Positions 1-11,578 of a DNA stretch of 64,000 nucleotides are shown here, one piece after another. Origin of the DNA: Pseudeuparius sepicola (Eukaryota; Arthropoda; Insecta; Coleoptera; Anthribidae); assembly GCA_963920635.1 (NCBI GenBank), contig OY987298.1:41819787-41883786 (forward strand). Direction: 5' to 3'. The notes under the pieces were generated by a model that worked only from the letters and a program-made list of their open reading frames with translations, was not told the DNA's origin and did no database searches. Position 1 is the first letter of the stretch, and every line of letters starts with the position of its first letter. The translations under genes were made by a program, and so were the position numbers.

Positions 1-2748
1 GTTACATCTTCTAGGAAAGTATTACATTTCATTAACTTGTAAGCTGCATTTTTAAATGTTTTCCTGAGAATCTCGCATATACGTGGAGCATAATCTTCTT
101 TATCAAAATATATAGCATAAGTGAATTTAGGATCTAAATAATTTTTACACAAGTTAATTATGTCGGTTTCTACATTATTTATGGAAATTTGGACATTTAA
201 ACGTTTTTTATTAGGAAAAGTGCTTTCGCGTTTAGGCGTCGCTGGGGAATGTAAAACAAATTTTATTTTAATTTGGTGGTCAAAAGAATTTAAACACCTG
301 TCAGTCGAGGGTAATTCTTGTATTGGATTTTCATGGCTAGTATGAACCGTGTTATCGTCGATTTCCTCGGCTGATATAGTTTCTTCTGATGAAGGATCCT
401 GATTTGGATCATGATTAATTTGTGCATTATTTGTCGATGGTTCGTTTTGTACATGGGTTGTGCTTGTAGATGGTTCGTTCACGTCATTTAAGTCTGGTTG
501 CTCGTCAATGTTTCCTGTAGTCGAAAAATTGTCAGTTTCTTTTTCTTTTGATTTTTCGAGAGATTTGTTAAATTCTTCTATGTAATTAAAAATTTCTTTG
601 GTGTGTATTTCTACACGTGAAAGTGCGTCTGCGTTTGTGTTTGTCTTTCCTTTTTTGTATTGTATTTCATAGTCAAATTCTTCAAGTTTTAGTCGCCATC
701 TTACTAGTCGTGAGTTGGGTTCTTTTAGTGACATAAGCCACACGAGAGGTCTATGATCTGTTAAAATTTTGAATTTGCGTCCAAATAAATATGGTCTGAA
801 ATATTTTGTTGCAAATACGATTGCTAAAAGCTCTTTTTCGATGGTGCTGTAATTTTGTTCCGATTCATTTAGAGTCTGAGAGGCGTATGCAATAGGTTTG
901 TCATTTCCGATAGGTCCTTGTGATAAGATAGCGCCGATCGCGACGTTACTTGCATCAGTGGTCAAGTTAAACTGTTTCGTAAAGTCGGGGTATTGTAAAA
1001 GTGGTTCATTCATTAAGAGATTTTTACAGTCTTCAAAGCATTTGACATATTGGGGAGTTAATTCGATTTTTGCATCCTTTTTTAAACATAAAGTGAAGGG
1101 TTTAGTGATACGAGCGAAGTCTTTAATAAATTTTCTGTAGTAACCTAATAAACCTAAAAATCCTTTTATCTCTTTTGTTGTTTTTGGTAAGGGATATTTT
1201 TTTATAGCAATAATTTTGTCTGGGTTTGGTCGTACTCCTTCTGGGGTAACAACATGTCCGAGATACGCGACTTCTTTTTGTAAAAATTCCGATTTATCGA
1301 GCTGAATTTTGAAATTTGTTTCTCTTAGGCGTTGAAATACTTTTGTTAAATTTATTAAGTGTTCTTGAAGCGAAGTGGAAAAGATTATGATATCGTCGAG
1401 ATATACAAGGCATATCTCGTTTTGTAACCCTCTGAGGATATTGTCTATTACCCTCTGAAAGGTTGCAGGGGCGTTTTTTAAGCCCATAGGCATTCGAACG
1501 TATTCGTAATGCCCGTTCTCTACGTTAAAAGCGGTTTTAGGGATGTCTGCAGGGTTCATCGCAATTTGATGAAATCCACTTGCCAAGTCTAGTGTCGTGA
1601 AGTAGTTACAACGTCCAAGTTTGTCTAGTACGTCTGTAATGTTAGGGAGAGGGTAGCGGTCATCGATAGTTTTTTCGTTTAATTTGCGATAGTCGACGAC
1701 TATTCGCCACTTTTTCTGTCCAGATGCGTCGGCCTTTTTGGGGACGATCCATATGGGGGATGACCAGGGTGAATTACTTGGTCTAATTATACCTTGGTCT
1801 AACATCGAGGATATTTGTCTCTGTACTTCGGGTTTATGTATATACGGGTACCTATATGATTTGGTGTATACGGGAATTTCGTCTTTGGTCCTTATGCTGT
1901 GTTTCATTTGGTTCGTAAAAGTAAGAGGTAATTCGGGTCTATGAAAAATGTCTGAATATTTTCTGCAAATTTTTAAAATTTGTTTACGTTCTTCTTCATT
2001 CATGTGAGAGGTTCTAATTAAATTTTCTATGTCTGAATTTTCTAAATAAGTGTCATTGGGAATAATTTCTGCTGAGTAAATAAAATGTTCGTCTAAATCA
2101 AATTCTGATGTAGGTACAGGGTCGGTCAAAGTAATTTGGATAACGTCATCTGAATTATTAACTAGTTCAGCCCACGCTAAGTTTTCGTTTGCTGTAGAGA
2201 GAGAGTTTTTTAAAATTGCGCCTTGAAATTCCTGATATTTTATATATATATATTTTAATACAGGTCCGTATTCTTCTTTAACGGGTAATTTAACAGGGGT
2301 TATACTATGTGGTTCTAACTGTAAATGGTAAAAATGTGATTGATTGGTTTCGTAATATCGAAGTGGTAAAATAGCATTTTCAGTTATAAGCTGATTTCGA
2401 TTGTCTCTAAAATCTAAGAGTGCTTGTATTAATTTTATATTGTCCATCCCAATTAATCCATGGAAGGTTTTGTGAAAATTGAAAAGATAAAATTTCATTG
2501 GTAAATTTGATTTAAATTCTTGAAAACTTGGTATATTTGCGGAGTAATTTTGAGAATAACTTTGGAAAACTGAAGATACAATAAATGGATCATGCTGTAT
2601 AAAATTTTTAAAATTTTGAAAAGCAATATTCGGGTTAATAAAAGATTTGGTGGAACCAGTGTCGATTAAAAGTTTGATTGGGGGTTTAGAGATACAAATA
2701 TAGGGTAATATTTTTTTGTCAGGGAAATAGTGCAATTCTATTACGTTT
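1..2748 (-). CDS. pol: Pol polyprotein (protease, RT, RNase H), partial
   Basis: One minus-strand frame stays open from the gag overlap to the window edge. It begins with an aspartic protease ([11 protein letters not shown] near 2660). The reverse transcriptase palm motif [12 protein letters not shown] lies near 1385-1420, and the RNase H-type segment [10 protein letters not shown] near 740. The Gypsy signature NADALSRVE follows near 620, then an acidic linker and a conserved segment before the expected integrase. No stop or frameshift was seen where checked. It is read in -1 relative to gag. Integrase and any envelope gene are outside the window. The product copies element RNA into DNA in the cytoplasm. 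Confidence 0.88.
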
Positions 2749-4045
2749 CTAGTTCGTAATTTTGAGCGTGTTGAAAATTTGCGTCTTGCTCGGTGTGCGG
2801 TTCATAGAACTGTTCGTTATTTTCGGTTTCAATTATTGTGTCATTATAGGGTTCATACTGGTTTAGATCAGATTGATTGTCATAGTCAAGTTCATCGGTA
2901 TGTTCGGTATTAAATAGTTCTTCAGATGCGAAATTGGGTTTTTGTCCGTAATTTTGGAAGTAAGAATTTGGTCGAATATTAGAATTTGGTTTTGGAATAG
3001 TTTGATTAATTCCAGACATTGGTGTAGGTCTGTTAGTGGGTGGTTTATTGGTAGGTTTAAATTGGTTTTGGGGTCTTCCAAATACTTGTGAGTTTGTGGG
3101 ATATCTCTGTGAAGGAGGATTTGGATTTCTTTGGATATTGGATATAGGTCCGCGAGGAAATTGAGAATTAAATTGTCGGGGTTGTGTCCAGTTCGATCTT
3201 TGCATTATTTGGGGTTGATTTTGGGGTAAAGAGTAGCGATGTTGTGGTTGTGGTGGAAAATATTGGGCAGGAGTAGGTTTTCTTAAAATTTGAGTTTGGG
3301 GTGTATTAGATTTTTGATAATATTTTATATTTTCTTCTTCTGTAATAAATTGTAAAGCGGATGCTAGAGTAGTAGGTCTCATAGCACGAATTATAGGTCC
3401 CAGGGGTTCTCTTAAACCTGCTAGAAAAGTTTTTATTGCTTGTTTTGTGAAAAAATCGCGTTTAGACGGTCGACTTGCCTCATCACATTTTAGATCTATG
3501 TGGTTACAAATGGTATTTAATAAATGCATAACTTTTTCGTGAAATTGGTAAGGAGATTCGTTAGGTTTCTGTCTTAAGTTTACAAGGTCTTGATTTAGAC
3601 AATTTTCGTCTCTTTGATCGCCAAAATTCAAAATGAGAGTATTTTTTATATCGTCCCAAGTTTTACAACCATTAATAGCGACAACTTCCTCTGCTCTACC
3701 CTCTAGTTTGTTTAAAATTCCATTTAAAAGTAAAGTATTTTGAAAATTTTGAAGGTTCACTGCGTCAAAATAGTACACTAAAATTGATTCTGCTGAGGAA
3801 ATAAATCGATGTAACTTATTTGGGTTTCCATCGAACAATGGAATAACACTAATATTTTTAATATCTAAGGCTGGTGCCATTTTAACACTACTTTCAAAAA
3901 CTGAATTAATTTGTGATTGTTTTAATTTTATTTGATCAGATTCGATCGATAAATTTTCAAGTAATTCAGAAACTAAGCCTAACTCAGTGCCGGAGTAATC
4001 GTTTTCACAAAAGGAATCGTTACGGGACAAAGAGGAGTCTGACAT
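2741..4045 (-). CDS. gag: Gag polyprotein of the Gypsy element
   Basis: This 434-residue protein starts at an ATG 214 nt inside the primer site. The N-terminal half is a helical capsid-like domain (for example [14 protein letters not shown] near residue 175). From about residue 240 it becomes rich in Pro, Asn and Gln and is probably disordered, with an acidic tail. No CCHC zinc knuckle is visible, which is typical of 17.6/297-like Gags. It would form the particle that packages element RNA. The stop codon lies inside the start of pol, which is in the -1 frame, so pol is probably made by -1 frameshifting. Confidence 0.88.
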   Translation of the reverse strand: MSDSSLSRNDSFCENDYSGTELGLVSELLENLSIESDQIKLKQSQINSVFESSVKMAPALDIKNISVIPLFDGNPNKLHRFISSAESILVYYFDAVNLQNFQNTLLLNGILNKLEGRAEEVVAINGCKTWDDIKNTLILNFGDQRDENCLNQDLVNLRQKPNESPYQFHEKVMHLLNTICNHIDLKCDEASRPSKRDFFTKQAIKTFLAGLREPLGPIIRAMRPTTLASALQFITEEENIKYYQKSNTPQTQILRKPTPAQYFPPQPQHRYSLPQNQPQIMQRSNWTQPRQFNSQFPRGPISNIQRNPNPPSQRYPTNSQVFGRPQNQFKPTNKPPTNRPTPMSGINQTIPKPNSNIRPNSYFQNYGQKPNFASEELFNTEHTDELDYDNQSDLNQYEPYNDTIIETENNEQFYEPHTEQDANFQHAQNYELET

Positions 4046-4258
4046 GAAAGAGAAAAACTAACTCACAGTATCCACGTCCTTTCTGTTTCCATCTAGTGCC
4101 TGAAGTTCTCTGGTAGGTGTTGGTGCTCACGGATGTCCACGTTGGAGTCCGAAAAGTCCAAGCCCGAAAACAACTTCGTACACGATAGGTTACTTTTTTT
4201 TTCCGTAAAGCGTTGAAACGCACCGGTTATCGATATTGATTCCGACGAAAAATCCGTA

Positions 4259-4269
4259 CGACTGCGCCA
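4259..4269 (-). other. tRNA-Ser primer-binding site
   Basis: Minus-strand TGGCGCAGTCG matches the complement of the CGACTGC acceptor strand plus G-CCA of insect tRNA-Ser. It lies between the LTR and the gag leader, where minus-strand DNA synthesis would be primed. Confidence 0.75.
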
Positions 4270-4432
4270 CTTAAATTCAGTGAACGCAGATACTGGTTTT
4301 TAAAAAGATTTATTTTTCTCAAAAGGTACAATCTACAATAGATGTGAACCGTGAAATGGCTATGTCGAGACTGAATACACAAGAACGGGTGAAAACATAA
4401 AAAGTAACATTACTGCTGACAAAGGTGTTACA
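4270..4432 (-). repeat. 5' LTR of the Gypsy element (approximate bounds)
   Basis: On the minus strand the segment begins TGTAACACC and contains an AATAAA polyadenylation signal near 4312. It stops just before the tRNA-Ser primer site. At about 163 bp it is short for a Gypsy LTR. The partner LTR is not in the window, so both ends are inferred. Confidence 0.6.
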
Positions 4433-4469
4433 TTACAATTATTACAAGAACTGCTTGTTTAACAAGTGT

Positions 4470-5405
4470 TTTCTAGTTGGCGTTGATATAACTCGCGGCA
4501 CCGTTCTGATGTGTTGTGTAAAAAGTGTTTCATGTTTAGTGTAGTAGGTGATAAAAGATAGCATATTCCAAAATTCCAATGCAGAAATTGTAGGAGAAGT
4601 GGTCGCGCAAAGAATGCATCGTGAAGAATTTCCAGAAGTGAATACTCCAGAAGGGCGAATACGCGAAATTTTGTTAGAATGAGATTTTCGAAGCTTTGGA
4701 CACCCAAGGCAAGATATTAGCCGTGAACAAGCCGCTAGAGTAAGACACTTAGATCCTCAAATTTTAGATGCAATTGAAGAAACTCGTAGTAAAGAAGATT
4801 GGCCCTATCGTGTACCTACAAAAAGTTCAGGCTCTCAAGGAGGAAGATTTGCTAAGAGGAGTAGCGTCTTGTGAATGGTATGGTCAAAAGTTCACTTAAT
4901 GATAATTTTGGCAAAAATGTCTTATGGACGGATGAAGCCGTATTTACCCGAGAAGGGATTTTTAATGTGCACAATACTCGTGTCTGGGCAGATGAAAATC
5001 CGCATGCATTACGAGAAAGCCATTTTCAAGAACGATTTTCTTTAAATGTGTGGTCAGGAATTGTTAATGACAATCTTGTTGGGCCACATATTTTTGAAGG
5101 GCGGCTAAACGGAGCTATCTGAGGAATAATCTTGAATTTTTTGGATGATTTGCCATTAGATTTGATCAGAAATTTATGGATGCAGCACGATAGTGCTCCG
5201 CCCCACCGAGCAAGAATAGTACGAGAGCGGCCACCGAGGTCACTGGACTTAAATCCATGTAATTTTTTCTTGTGAGGTCACATGAAAGAAATTGTTTACT
5301 CGACTCCTGTAAATACATTAGAAGAGCTACGAACTCAAGTAGAAGCAGCTGCGAATGAAATAAATAATAATAATATTACTTCTTACCCTCACAATACTCC
5401 AAACT
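4470..5405 (+). pseudogene. Mariner-like transposase remnant (DD41D group)
   Basis: Three broken plus-strand stretches line up with a Tc1/mariner transposase. The clearest is 4871-5122, with LWTDEAVFTREG (first catalytic Asp) and ERFSLNVWSGIVND. After an in-frame stop comes the second catalytic region, WMQHDSAPPHRARIV, which runs directly into PPRSLDLNPCNFFL. About 20 residues between the two motifs are deleted and the third acidic residue is changed to Asn. Upstream, 4560-4865 resembles the N-terminal DNA-binding part but contains a stop. It closely resembles the copies at 22, 29 and 52 kb. It is non-functional, and its terminal repeats were not found. Confidence 0.75.
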
Positions 5406-5455
5406 AAAAGTACCCCAGAAGCAACTGAATGCTTGTGCGGGGGAGGGGGCAATTA

Positions 5456-5550
5456 CTATTATTTTGTCGTCGTTGCCATTTGCTAGGGCCGACTTTTCCC
5501 GATAGAACTAGGATAGCATTCGCTCAAGCACTACGGAAAACCGTAGTAAG
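5456..5550. repeat. Dispersed repeat, inverted partner at 43310-43395
   Basis: About 80 bp around GATAGAACTAGGATAGCAT recurs as the reverse complement near 43.35 kb with a few differences. No coding function is visible. The rest of 5405-6090 shows only short local duplications such as GTGTTGTGCCGTGAAATTAT and nothing else assignable. Confidence 0.6.
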
Positions 5551-6094
5551 TATAAGACAATTAGTAAATCACACTGATAAAGCTATTAAGGAGCAACACC
5601 GTGTATCCACAATTTGCCCAGCACTCTTGGCCATAAAAGGTGTTTTTCTATAAAGACGTGCCTAGACCTCGGTTCGTATCAAGGTCGATCGAAGGCAGAA
5701 AAACATGCAGTCTAAATAGTTCGACGACGCTACGAACGTCGCCACAACGTCAATAGTCACGATACATTAGATAAAATAAAAGAATCTAGGCAGCGAAGAG
5801 TTGAAGCTTGTATTGACAACATTTCGAACAACTTCTATGAAAAAGCTACATCGTTAAGAAGTATTGAGCTGTGTCGCGAAAGTATTATTGTGAAAAGTGA
5901 AAACAAATTATTGAAGTGGTAAGTAAATGTGATTATTATTAGGTTATGGCGAGTGCTAGGTCATTAAGTGGTGTGTTGTGCCGTGAAATTATTATTGTGT
6001 AAAATGAAACAAGTTAGTTAAGTGGTAAATGTGATTATTACTATGTTATGGTGAGTGCTTATGTGCTAGGTGAGTCTTGATATTATTTTTCTTT

Positions 6095-6790
6095 ATGCGG
6101 GATGATAGGGTTACAGGCGAACATCCACTTAGTAACAAATAGTAACGCGTCACTGCTCCATGGGTGCTGTGGAAATTTGCAAATCTTTACAGATATTTTG
6201 TATTCTTTACAGGTTATTCTTTATTTTAATGATTGCTGATCAGAAATTCAAAAATTATCGTTATGACAAAAAAACGAAACGAAAAATTGTTTATTTTTTA
6301 ACCAATATTGTAATTCTGGGTACAAGTTCTTTTTACTAGCATTATTTAAAGTTCCGCTAACTATGTATACTTCAAATATCAGTAAAGTGATAAAAAGTTA
6401 CGTGTTTGCTAAATGAATTGTATGTGCGCTTCAAGAAACAATAGCCAGTTCGTGGGAGTGGGATAGCAAACGAGATCACAAAAAAGTAGATACCTAAAAA
6501 CAGGACTTTCCAAACTTAAATTCTACAAGCATTTTTATTCCATTCTGATGTAACAACGTCGCAAGCTCAGTCTCCCAATCTAAATTTTCCCCTACATCGC
6601 TTAGGGAGAGGGGAGACTGGCTCGCCGAGCCTGCGTCTAGCGCTTGCTGCGGACCCAGCAGCGTTACATTACGCAAGGGCTAAGGTTGATTTTCACCATT
6701 CTTTAAACATAGAGTAAATTTTATGGGGGCCCAGATTACGTGGTGAAAATTTCTGTACTTATCTGTGTAAAACCTGGAATATTTTCTGTC
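6095..6790. repeat. Dispersed non-coding repeat, partner at 11571-12362
   Basis: This block matches 11571-12362 throughout, in the same orientation and order. Shared landmarks are GATAGGG-TACAGGC, GGAAATTTGCAA, TGATCAGAAATT or its near match, CAGTAAAGTGATAAAAA, CTTAGGGAGAGG or its near match, and a final GATTACGTGG. Identity looks moderate with indels, so the copies are old. The right end here has lost the terminal inverted repeat kept at 12.36 kb. Confidence 0.75.
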
Positions 6791-7149
6791 ATTTTTTCAA
6801 TTCTATTAATTATTATTTTAATGTATTTTTCGATATTATTCTTAGTTGGCCATGAAACAAAATAATGTGTCAGATAACGCTTCTTGTTACCTGTTTACTT
6901 TTTTACAGTTTGCGACATGTATGTCATAGAATTGAACAAAATGTTCATTCAATAATCTTGAATGAAAGTTAATGTTTCTGGGAATTCTTCAAAATGTATT
7001 AAAATGGGAAATTCTTGTTTCTAGTTGGGCAATTACCAACAATATCTTATAGCTTATGTGATTTTTCGAAAAATTTGTTAAAACGCGATCGGATTGACCA
7101 ACAAAAGAAAACAAATAGGTCTTCTTTGACATTTCTTACCAATGATTAG

Positions 7150-8385
7150 TTAGGTATGTATATTTGGTTTAGATATGTAGATGACATATTTGTTATATGG
7201 GAACATGGAGTAGATGATTTAAATTCATTATTAAATTTTATAAACTCGCAAGAACCTTCTATTAAGTTTACCTTAGAAATTGAAAATAATAATCAATTAC
7301 CTTTCTTAGACGTTTCTATACTGAAATCAGATAGTATAGAAACTAGTGTCCATAGAAAACCAACACATACTAATAGATATCTCCATTTTAATTCCAATCA
7401 TCATATTAGTGTAAAAAAAGGAGTAATTAAAAATTTGTATGACAGGGCTAAAGAGATTTGTTCTAATAACACAAAATTTGAGGAGGAAATTAAACATATA
7501 AAACATGTTCTTGAGAAGAATAGTTATCTTACTGAATTTATTGAGCAAGTTTTTCAGGATTGCCAACAAAATAACAATTCTAATAGAATCAGAGAAATAA
7601 ATCTGGTGGACCAGTAAATTTAATTATTCCTTATATTCCTGGACATCAGATAAGCTAAAACGCATAGGCAATCGTTTTAATGTCAGAACAGTATTTAAAA
7701 CCAAAAATACATTAAGATCGATGCTAGTTAAAACGAAACCATTTAATGAGGTACAAAGTTCAAAAAATTGCATTTATAAAATTCCTTGCGAATGTGGAAA
7801 GTTCTATGTTGGGGAGGTTTGTAGGCCATTTAACGTTCGTTTAAAAGAACATAAAAATTATATCAGGCAAAATCAAATTTCGAAGTCGAAAATATGTAAA
7901 CACTATTTTAATAACAATCATAGGATTTTGTGGGATAGTTCCAAACCAATTCTCAAAAAGAAGTAGGAAATAGACGAAAAATTAAAGAATCAGCATTTAT
8001 TCTAGGAAATACAGACAACTGTGTTGCTGAATGTTCAGTGGAATTCAGTAAAATATTATTGCCACTTATTCAAAGAGAAGTTAGTATAAATAATTAGGTA
8101 GAACACAGGGTACAATATCAGACAGGTGGCTAGGCTATTGTTTCTGTTGTCATGACATTTTAACCTGAAATTTATCTGTCATTTCACTTTGACGTGACAT
8201 GATCTTTGAGAAAGGAGGAAGTTTTATTCTCCGAAAGCTCAGGAAACAAATTTGTTGAAGATATTTTTTGAGTTCAAAGTTTAGTTCGTTTACTGTTAAG
8301 AATTTATTAATTTTCCAGGCAACTTGTAAAAGTTGTCTTTTAACCAGTCTGGTGGCGAAAGACCCAATTAAACTTCAATGGATGG
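7150..8385 (+). mobile_element. Penelope-like retroelement, 5'-truncated
   Basis: The order is RT palm, GIY-YIG endonuclease and 3' untranslated tail, as in endonuclease-bearing Penelope-like elements. The left end cuts the RT immediately before its YVDD motif, which fits 5' truncation during target-primed insertion. The tail (8160-8385) recurs inverted at 29030-29240, so both copies share a 3' end. Upstream, 6800-7150 shows no recognisable feature. Confidence 0.82.
7156..8097 (+). pseudogene. Penelope-like RT C-terminus and GIY-YIG endonuclease, frameshifted
   Basis: The first open stretch (7156-7617) has the Penelope RT signature RYVDDIFVIW, then LPFLDVSI and HRKPTHTNRYLHF, which are characteristic of this RT group. 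A frameshift near 7625 moves the frame to 7721-7966. That part carries the GIY-YIG nuclease: CIYKIPCECGKFYVGE with the conserved Arg in RPFNVRLKEH. A second shift near 7960 leads to a conserved C-terminal segment ending at 8097. The RT fingers are missing. At least two frameshifts make it inactive. GIY-YIG would nick target DNA to prime reverse transcription. Confidence 0.85.
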
Positions 8386-9109
8386 GTATGTATATTCTTA
8401 AAAATATATAGCGCGGTCTGAAGCGTGCAGGGGGTGTGGGTTGGGTTTTACTCCTACTACGCGCCGCGCTCTAAACTACTCCGCTACTGGAGGCTAGCCA
8501 GGCATAGACAACAGACAGAGAGCCGGGCGCTGTCACCAAATTTTTGTAAATCGTCTTTGTTATTCTTTATATTCAAATGTACTAATTTAATTGCGATGTC
8601 GTATAACTGACAACCTCGTCGTCAATAGCGATCGTAGTGCCCGTGCCCCACTAGGATACATTCCAAGCATTCCTGCGGCGTGTCTAGTTAAAATGTGTGA
8701 ACTGTACTGGTTGTTATTACATAACATAATGAATATTTTAAAAACGAAAAGTCCATTAATGTGGCAACAAAGTGTTCACGTATTATCACTTTCTTAGAGT
8801 GGTTTTTCCATGGCTATACAGGGTGTAACTTTGATAAGTACAGAAATTTTAAGGGCAGGTCGGGAAAAATGCACTTGTTACGCCTATGCAATTAAAATTT
8901 TTCTAAAGTGCATATTAACGTCAGAAATAAATTTTTTTAAAACGCTATTAAAACCCCTTTTTCCGACGCTACGGCCATGGGTCCTTGACCTTGCCGGGAC
9001 CAGCTGGAACTGAGGCCGGTTCCGGCGGATCCCCCCCAATTCCGCCGTGCAGCGTTGTCAGACGTATATCTCTTTCACAGTATTTCAGGAATAGTCTTTC
9101 AACTAGTTT

Positions 9110-9930
9110 TTGAACAAATCTTTAATGGTTCTTTTAGCGAATAGCATGCAAAAAACTACCTTTCGGATGCCTGGATGATTTTCCTTGCGGGTGTCGTACT
9201 CCTTTCTTATGTTATCCAAAAATCCTCTCGAAAATCACAAGAAGCACTAGGTAACTGGTTGCCAGTCGAATCGCTTTTTCCGAGGCTTTTTCGCAGTATT
9301 TGAAGAATATTGACGCAACCATGTATCATTTGGTGTATGTGGAGATTAAATAAATAAATAAATAATTTTTGGACAACTCCTTAAAGGTTCTTTTAGCGAA
9401 TAGCTCGACGAATAGCATGAAAAAGCCTACCTTTGAGATGCATCGATTATTTTTACTATTTTCTTGTGTTTAGATACTATCCAAAAATCTTCACAAAATC
9501 ACATAAAGCACTAAGTACCTACCTAACTAGTGGCACTGTTTTTATACGATGGTCGCGAAGGTATAACACTTCATAGTCTCTTTTTACGGAAATACGAACA
9601 AAACACTTGTTTTTTTTTCACTGCACACTTAAAGCGGCGCGATGCCAAATATTAGGGACGTCTCGGTTTCCCTCAGCTGATTTATTCCAACGGGGACTCG
9701 ACTAGGTGGATTGTACAATTAGATCCATACCGTATGCGTCTAATAAAACCCGAATTTTCGCGAACCCTTGAAGCTGCTTCTTTTATCCTCGCGCGTAATT
9801 GGGGTACCTAGTAGGAACCTATCTAGCACTGTTTTCATACGAAGGCCGCGAAAGTTTAACACTGCATTTCTTAACGGAAATATGAAAAAATCACTTGTTA
9901 TTTCACTGCAAATTCGTAGCGGCAATTGCA
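9110..9930. repeat. Diverged internal duplications
   Basis: The motif CTTTAATGGTTCTTTTAGCG at about 9120 recurs near 9383 followed by the same AATAGC...ATG context. The 9530-9640 stretch recurs at 9815-9925 (CACTGTTTT-ATACGA, then CACTTGTT and TTCACTGCA). At least three old tandem units of roughly 260-290 bp are implied. A short (AAAT)n run lies near 9350. Confidence 0.6.
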
Positions 9931-10539
9931 ACAGGTTTGGACATCACTGCTGGTCCAAAAAAATGGCGAACGGATCTGGAAAAATGTACAGAAGCAGGTT
10001 CAGTTCCGACGACAGTTCGTAAAACAAAGCAAAGTAACGGAACAATATCGGTTAGCGAGACGCGACGTTTGCATACGCGTCCACGTTTTGGAAACAGAAT
10101 TGTTATACCACAGAATAGCCACACGTAAGGCATTCTGTATAATAATAAATTGCTTATTGAAGCTGGCGCTCCCAAAAATTACAGGCGGACGCGGATCGAT
10201 ATCAATCAGCTGTTAAATCCCATAATAATCGGACGGACGATCTTCGACTAGCGCGTCGGCTACGGCGCGGCGGTACGGTGACGGCGCACAAGCTTTCCCC
10301 CATACCATTCAATACCACTATTCGGTGTTGCCGTTTATGCCGATATGTCCCCAAACTGACTTAAGTCCCTTAAATCCGATTTTTGATTTTCGCGGATTTA
10401 TACGGGGTTTCTTTCGTTATAAGTTAATCTACTATCTCGTATAATTATTACGCACAAAAACGGGTAAATCCATGTAAAAATCCACTACACAATTAAATTT
10501 ATACGGAATTAAATTACTAAATCAGGTAAATTTTCAGCA

Positions 10540-10900
10540 CACTTGGCAACATAGTAGCGCCGCCCCGAGAGAAGTAGGGGCCGCGAGCCGCGATTGGCTA
10601 ATATCGCGCACTAGTTATGAGTAGTGGGGATCACCTGTAGTGTCGATGTCAAGTGGCGCCCCGCGCTTGCGCTCCTCGCCCAGCTGTAATTTAGTAGGTC
10701 GGCCGGGCCGGGCGGCGTGGAAATGGAGCAAAATCGAGTGAATCAGTGCCAGTGAATTCATTCGTAATTGTAATTATTGCGCGATTCGGCGCGGCGTCGT
10801 TTTTGTGTGAAGTTGGCGTCGGACGCCAGCGCCCGACGCCAACGTCATATGCCCGCGCCTGGCGAATCTCGGCGAAGGAATGTCGGGCAGTAGTCAAGGG
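10540..10900. other. GC- and CpG-rich block
   Basis: GC content rises sharply compared with the surroundings and CG dinucleotides are frequent. Frames are open on both strands simply because stop codons are rare here. It could be a promoter-like island carried by the repeat. No TATA and initiator pair was convincing. Confidence 0.35.
10812..10843. repeat. Perfect 11-bp inverted repeat
   Basis: GTTGGCGTCGG and CCGACGCCAAC are separated by 10 bp inside the GC-rich block, giving a very stable GC stem. Confidence 0.7.
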
Positions 10901-11260
10901 CACGCAGAAGCTTAAATTCACCAGGATTAGTCGCTGTTTTTCGGTTTTTGGGGACATTACGCGACATTTCGCCACCAAGTTTTTACGAAAAGTAAGAGGA
11001 ATGGTAAGGAATTAACTTGAGAGAGTTCCGAAACGGCAAAGGGTTAAAAAATGCGGAAATGATAAGCACGCCAATTTGACAGTCTTCCCCAACTATTTTC
11101 GGAACCGAATAATTTTTTATTTACAACCATGTATGTAATATCGACATTTCTGACTTTTTAGAAGTTTGAAAGTGTCAATTTTTTGACTTTTACTTCCCGC
11201 CCTCCCGCCCGGGTGGAAAGTTTACTTTATCTCGAGACACCTCGGTGTGTAATATACTAT

Positions 11261-11578
11261 TAAAAGTAGACAATAGACAGGACAACAACCCTGAGGGGGT
11301 TTAAAAGTGGCGCACCATCAGGCAAGGGTAGAAAAATATTAAAAACGATGAACAAATCGGGGCCGCGCGTTAAATTCACATCAAATGACAGTCTTCCCCC
11401 ACTTTTTTCGGAAACGAATAATTTTTTAAAAGTAGATAATACATAGGACCACAACCCTGAGGGGGTTTAAAGGTGGCGCACTATCGGGCAAGGGTTGAAA
11501 AATATTAAAAACTATGAACAAATCGAAGCCGCGCGTTAAATTCACGTCAAATTACAGTCTTCCCCCACTTTTTTCGAG
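11261..11578. repeat. Two-unit tandem repeat, period 166 bp
   Basis: The unit begins TAAAAGTAGA at 11261 and again at 11427. Both contain ACAACCCTGAGGGGGTTTAA, GGCGCAC-ATC-GGCAAGGGT and CAGTCTTCCCCCACTTTTTT. A partial third unit precedes them at about 11080-11130 (CAGTCTTCCCCAACTATTTT). Confidence 0.8.

Larger units (their letters stand above)
1..4432 (-). mobile_element. Ty3/Gypsy LTR retrotransposon, 5' LTR to pol, 3' part outside window
   Basis: Read on the minus strand, the order is short LTR, primer-binding site, gag, then pol with protease, reverse transcriptase and RNase H in one open frame. The integrase and 3' LTR lie beyond the left edge. The 11-nt binding site TGGCGCAGTCG is complementary to the 3' end of an insect tRNA-Ser, as used by 17.6/297-type elements (family knowledge). 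gag and pol are both open in the window, so the copy looks young. A target duplication cannot be checked with one end missing. Confidence 0.9.

Noticed and set aside
8330..8380. GGTGGCGAAAGACCC as a hammerhead ribozyme core in the Penelope tail
   Set aside because: Penelope-like elements can carry hammerheads, but the required CUGANGA is absent in both copies seen here.
9895..10216. Four overlapping frames of 77-96 codons
   Set aside because: Frames on both strands overlap with no motif; they sit within repeat sequence.
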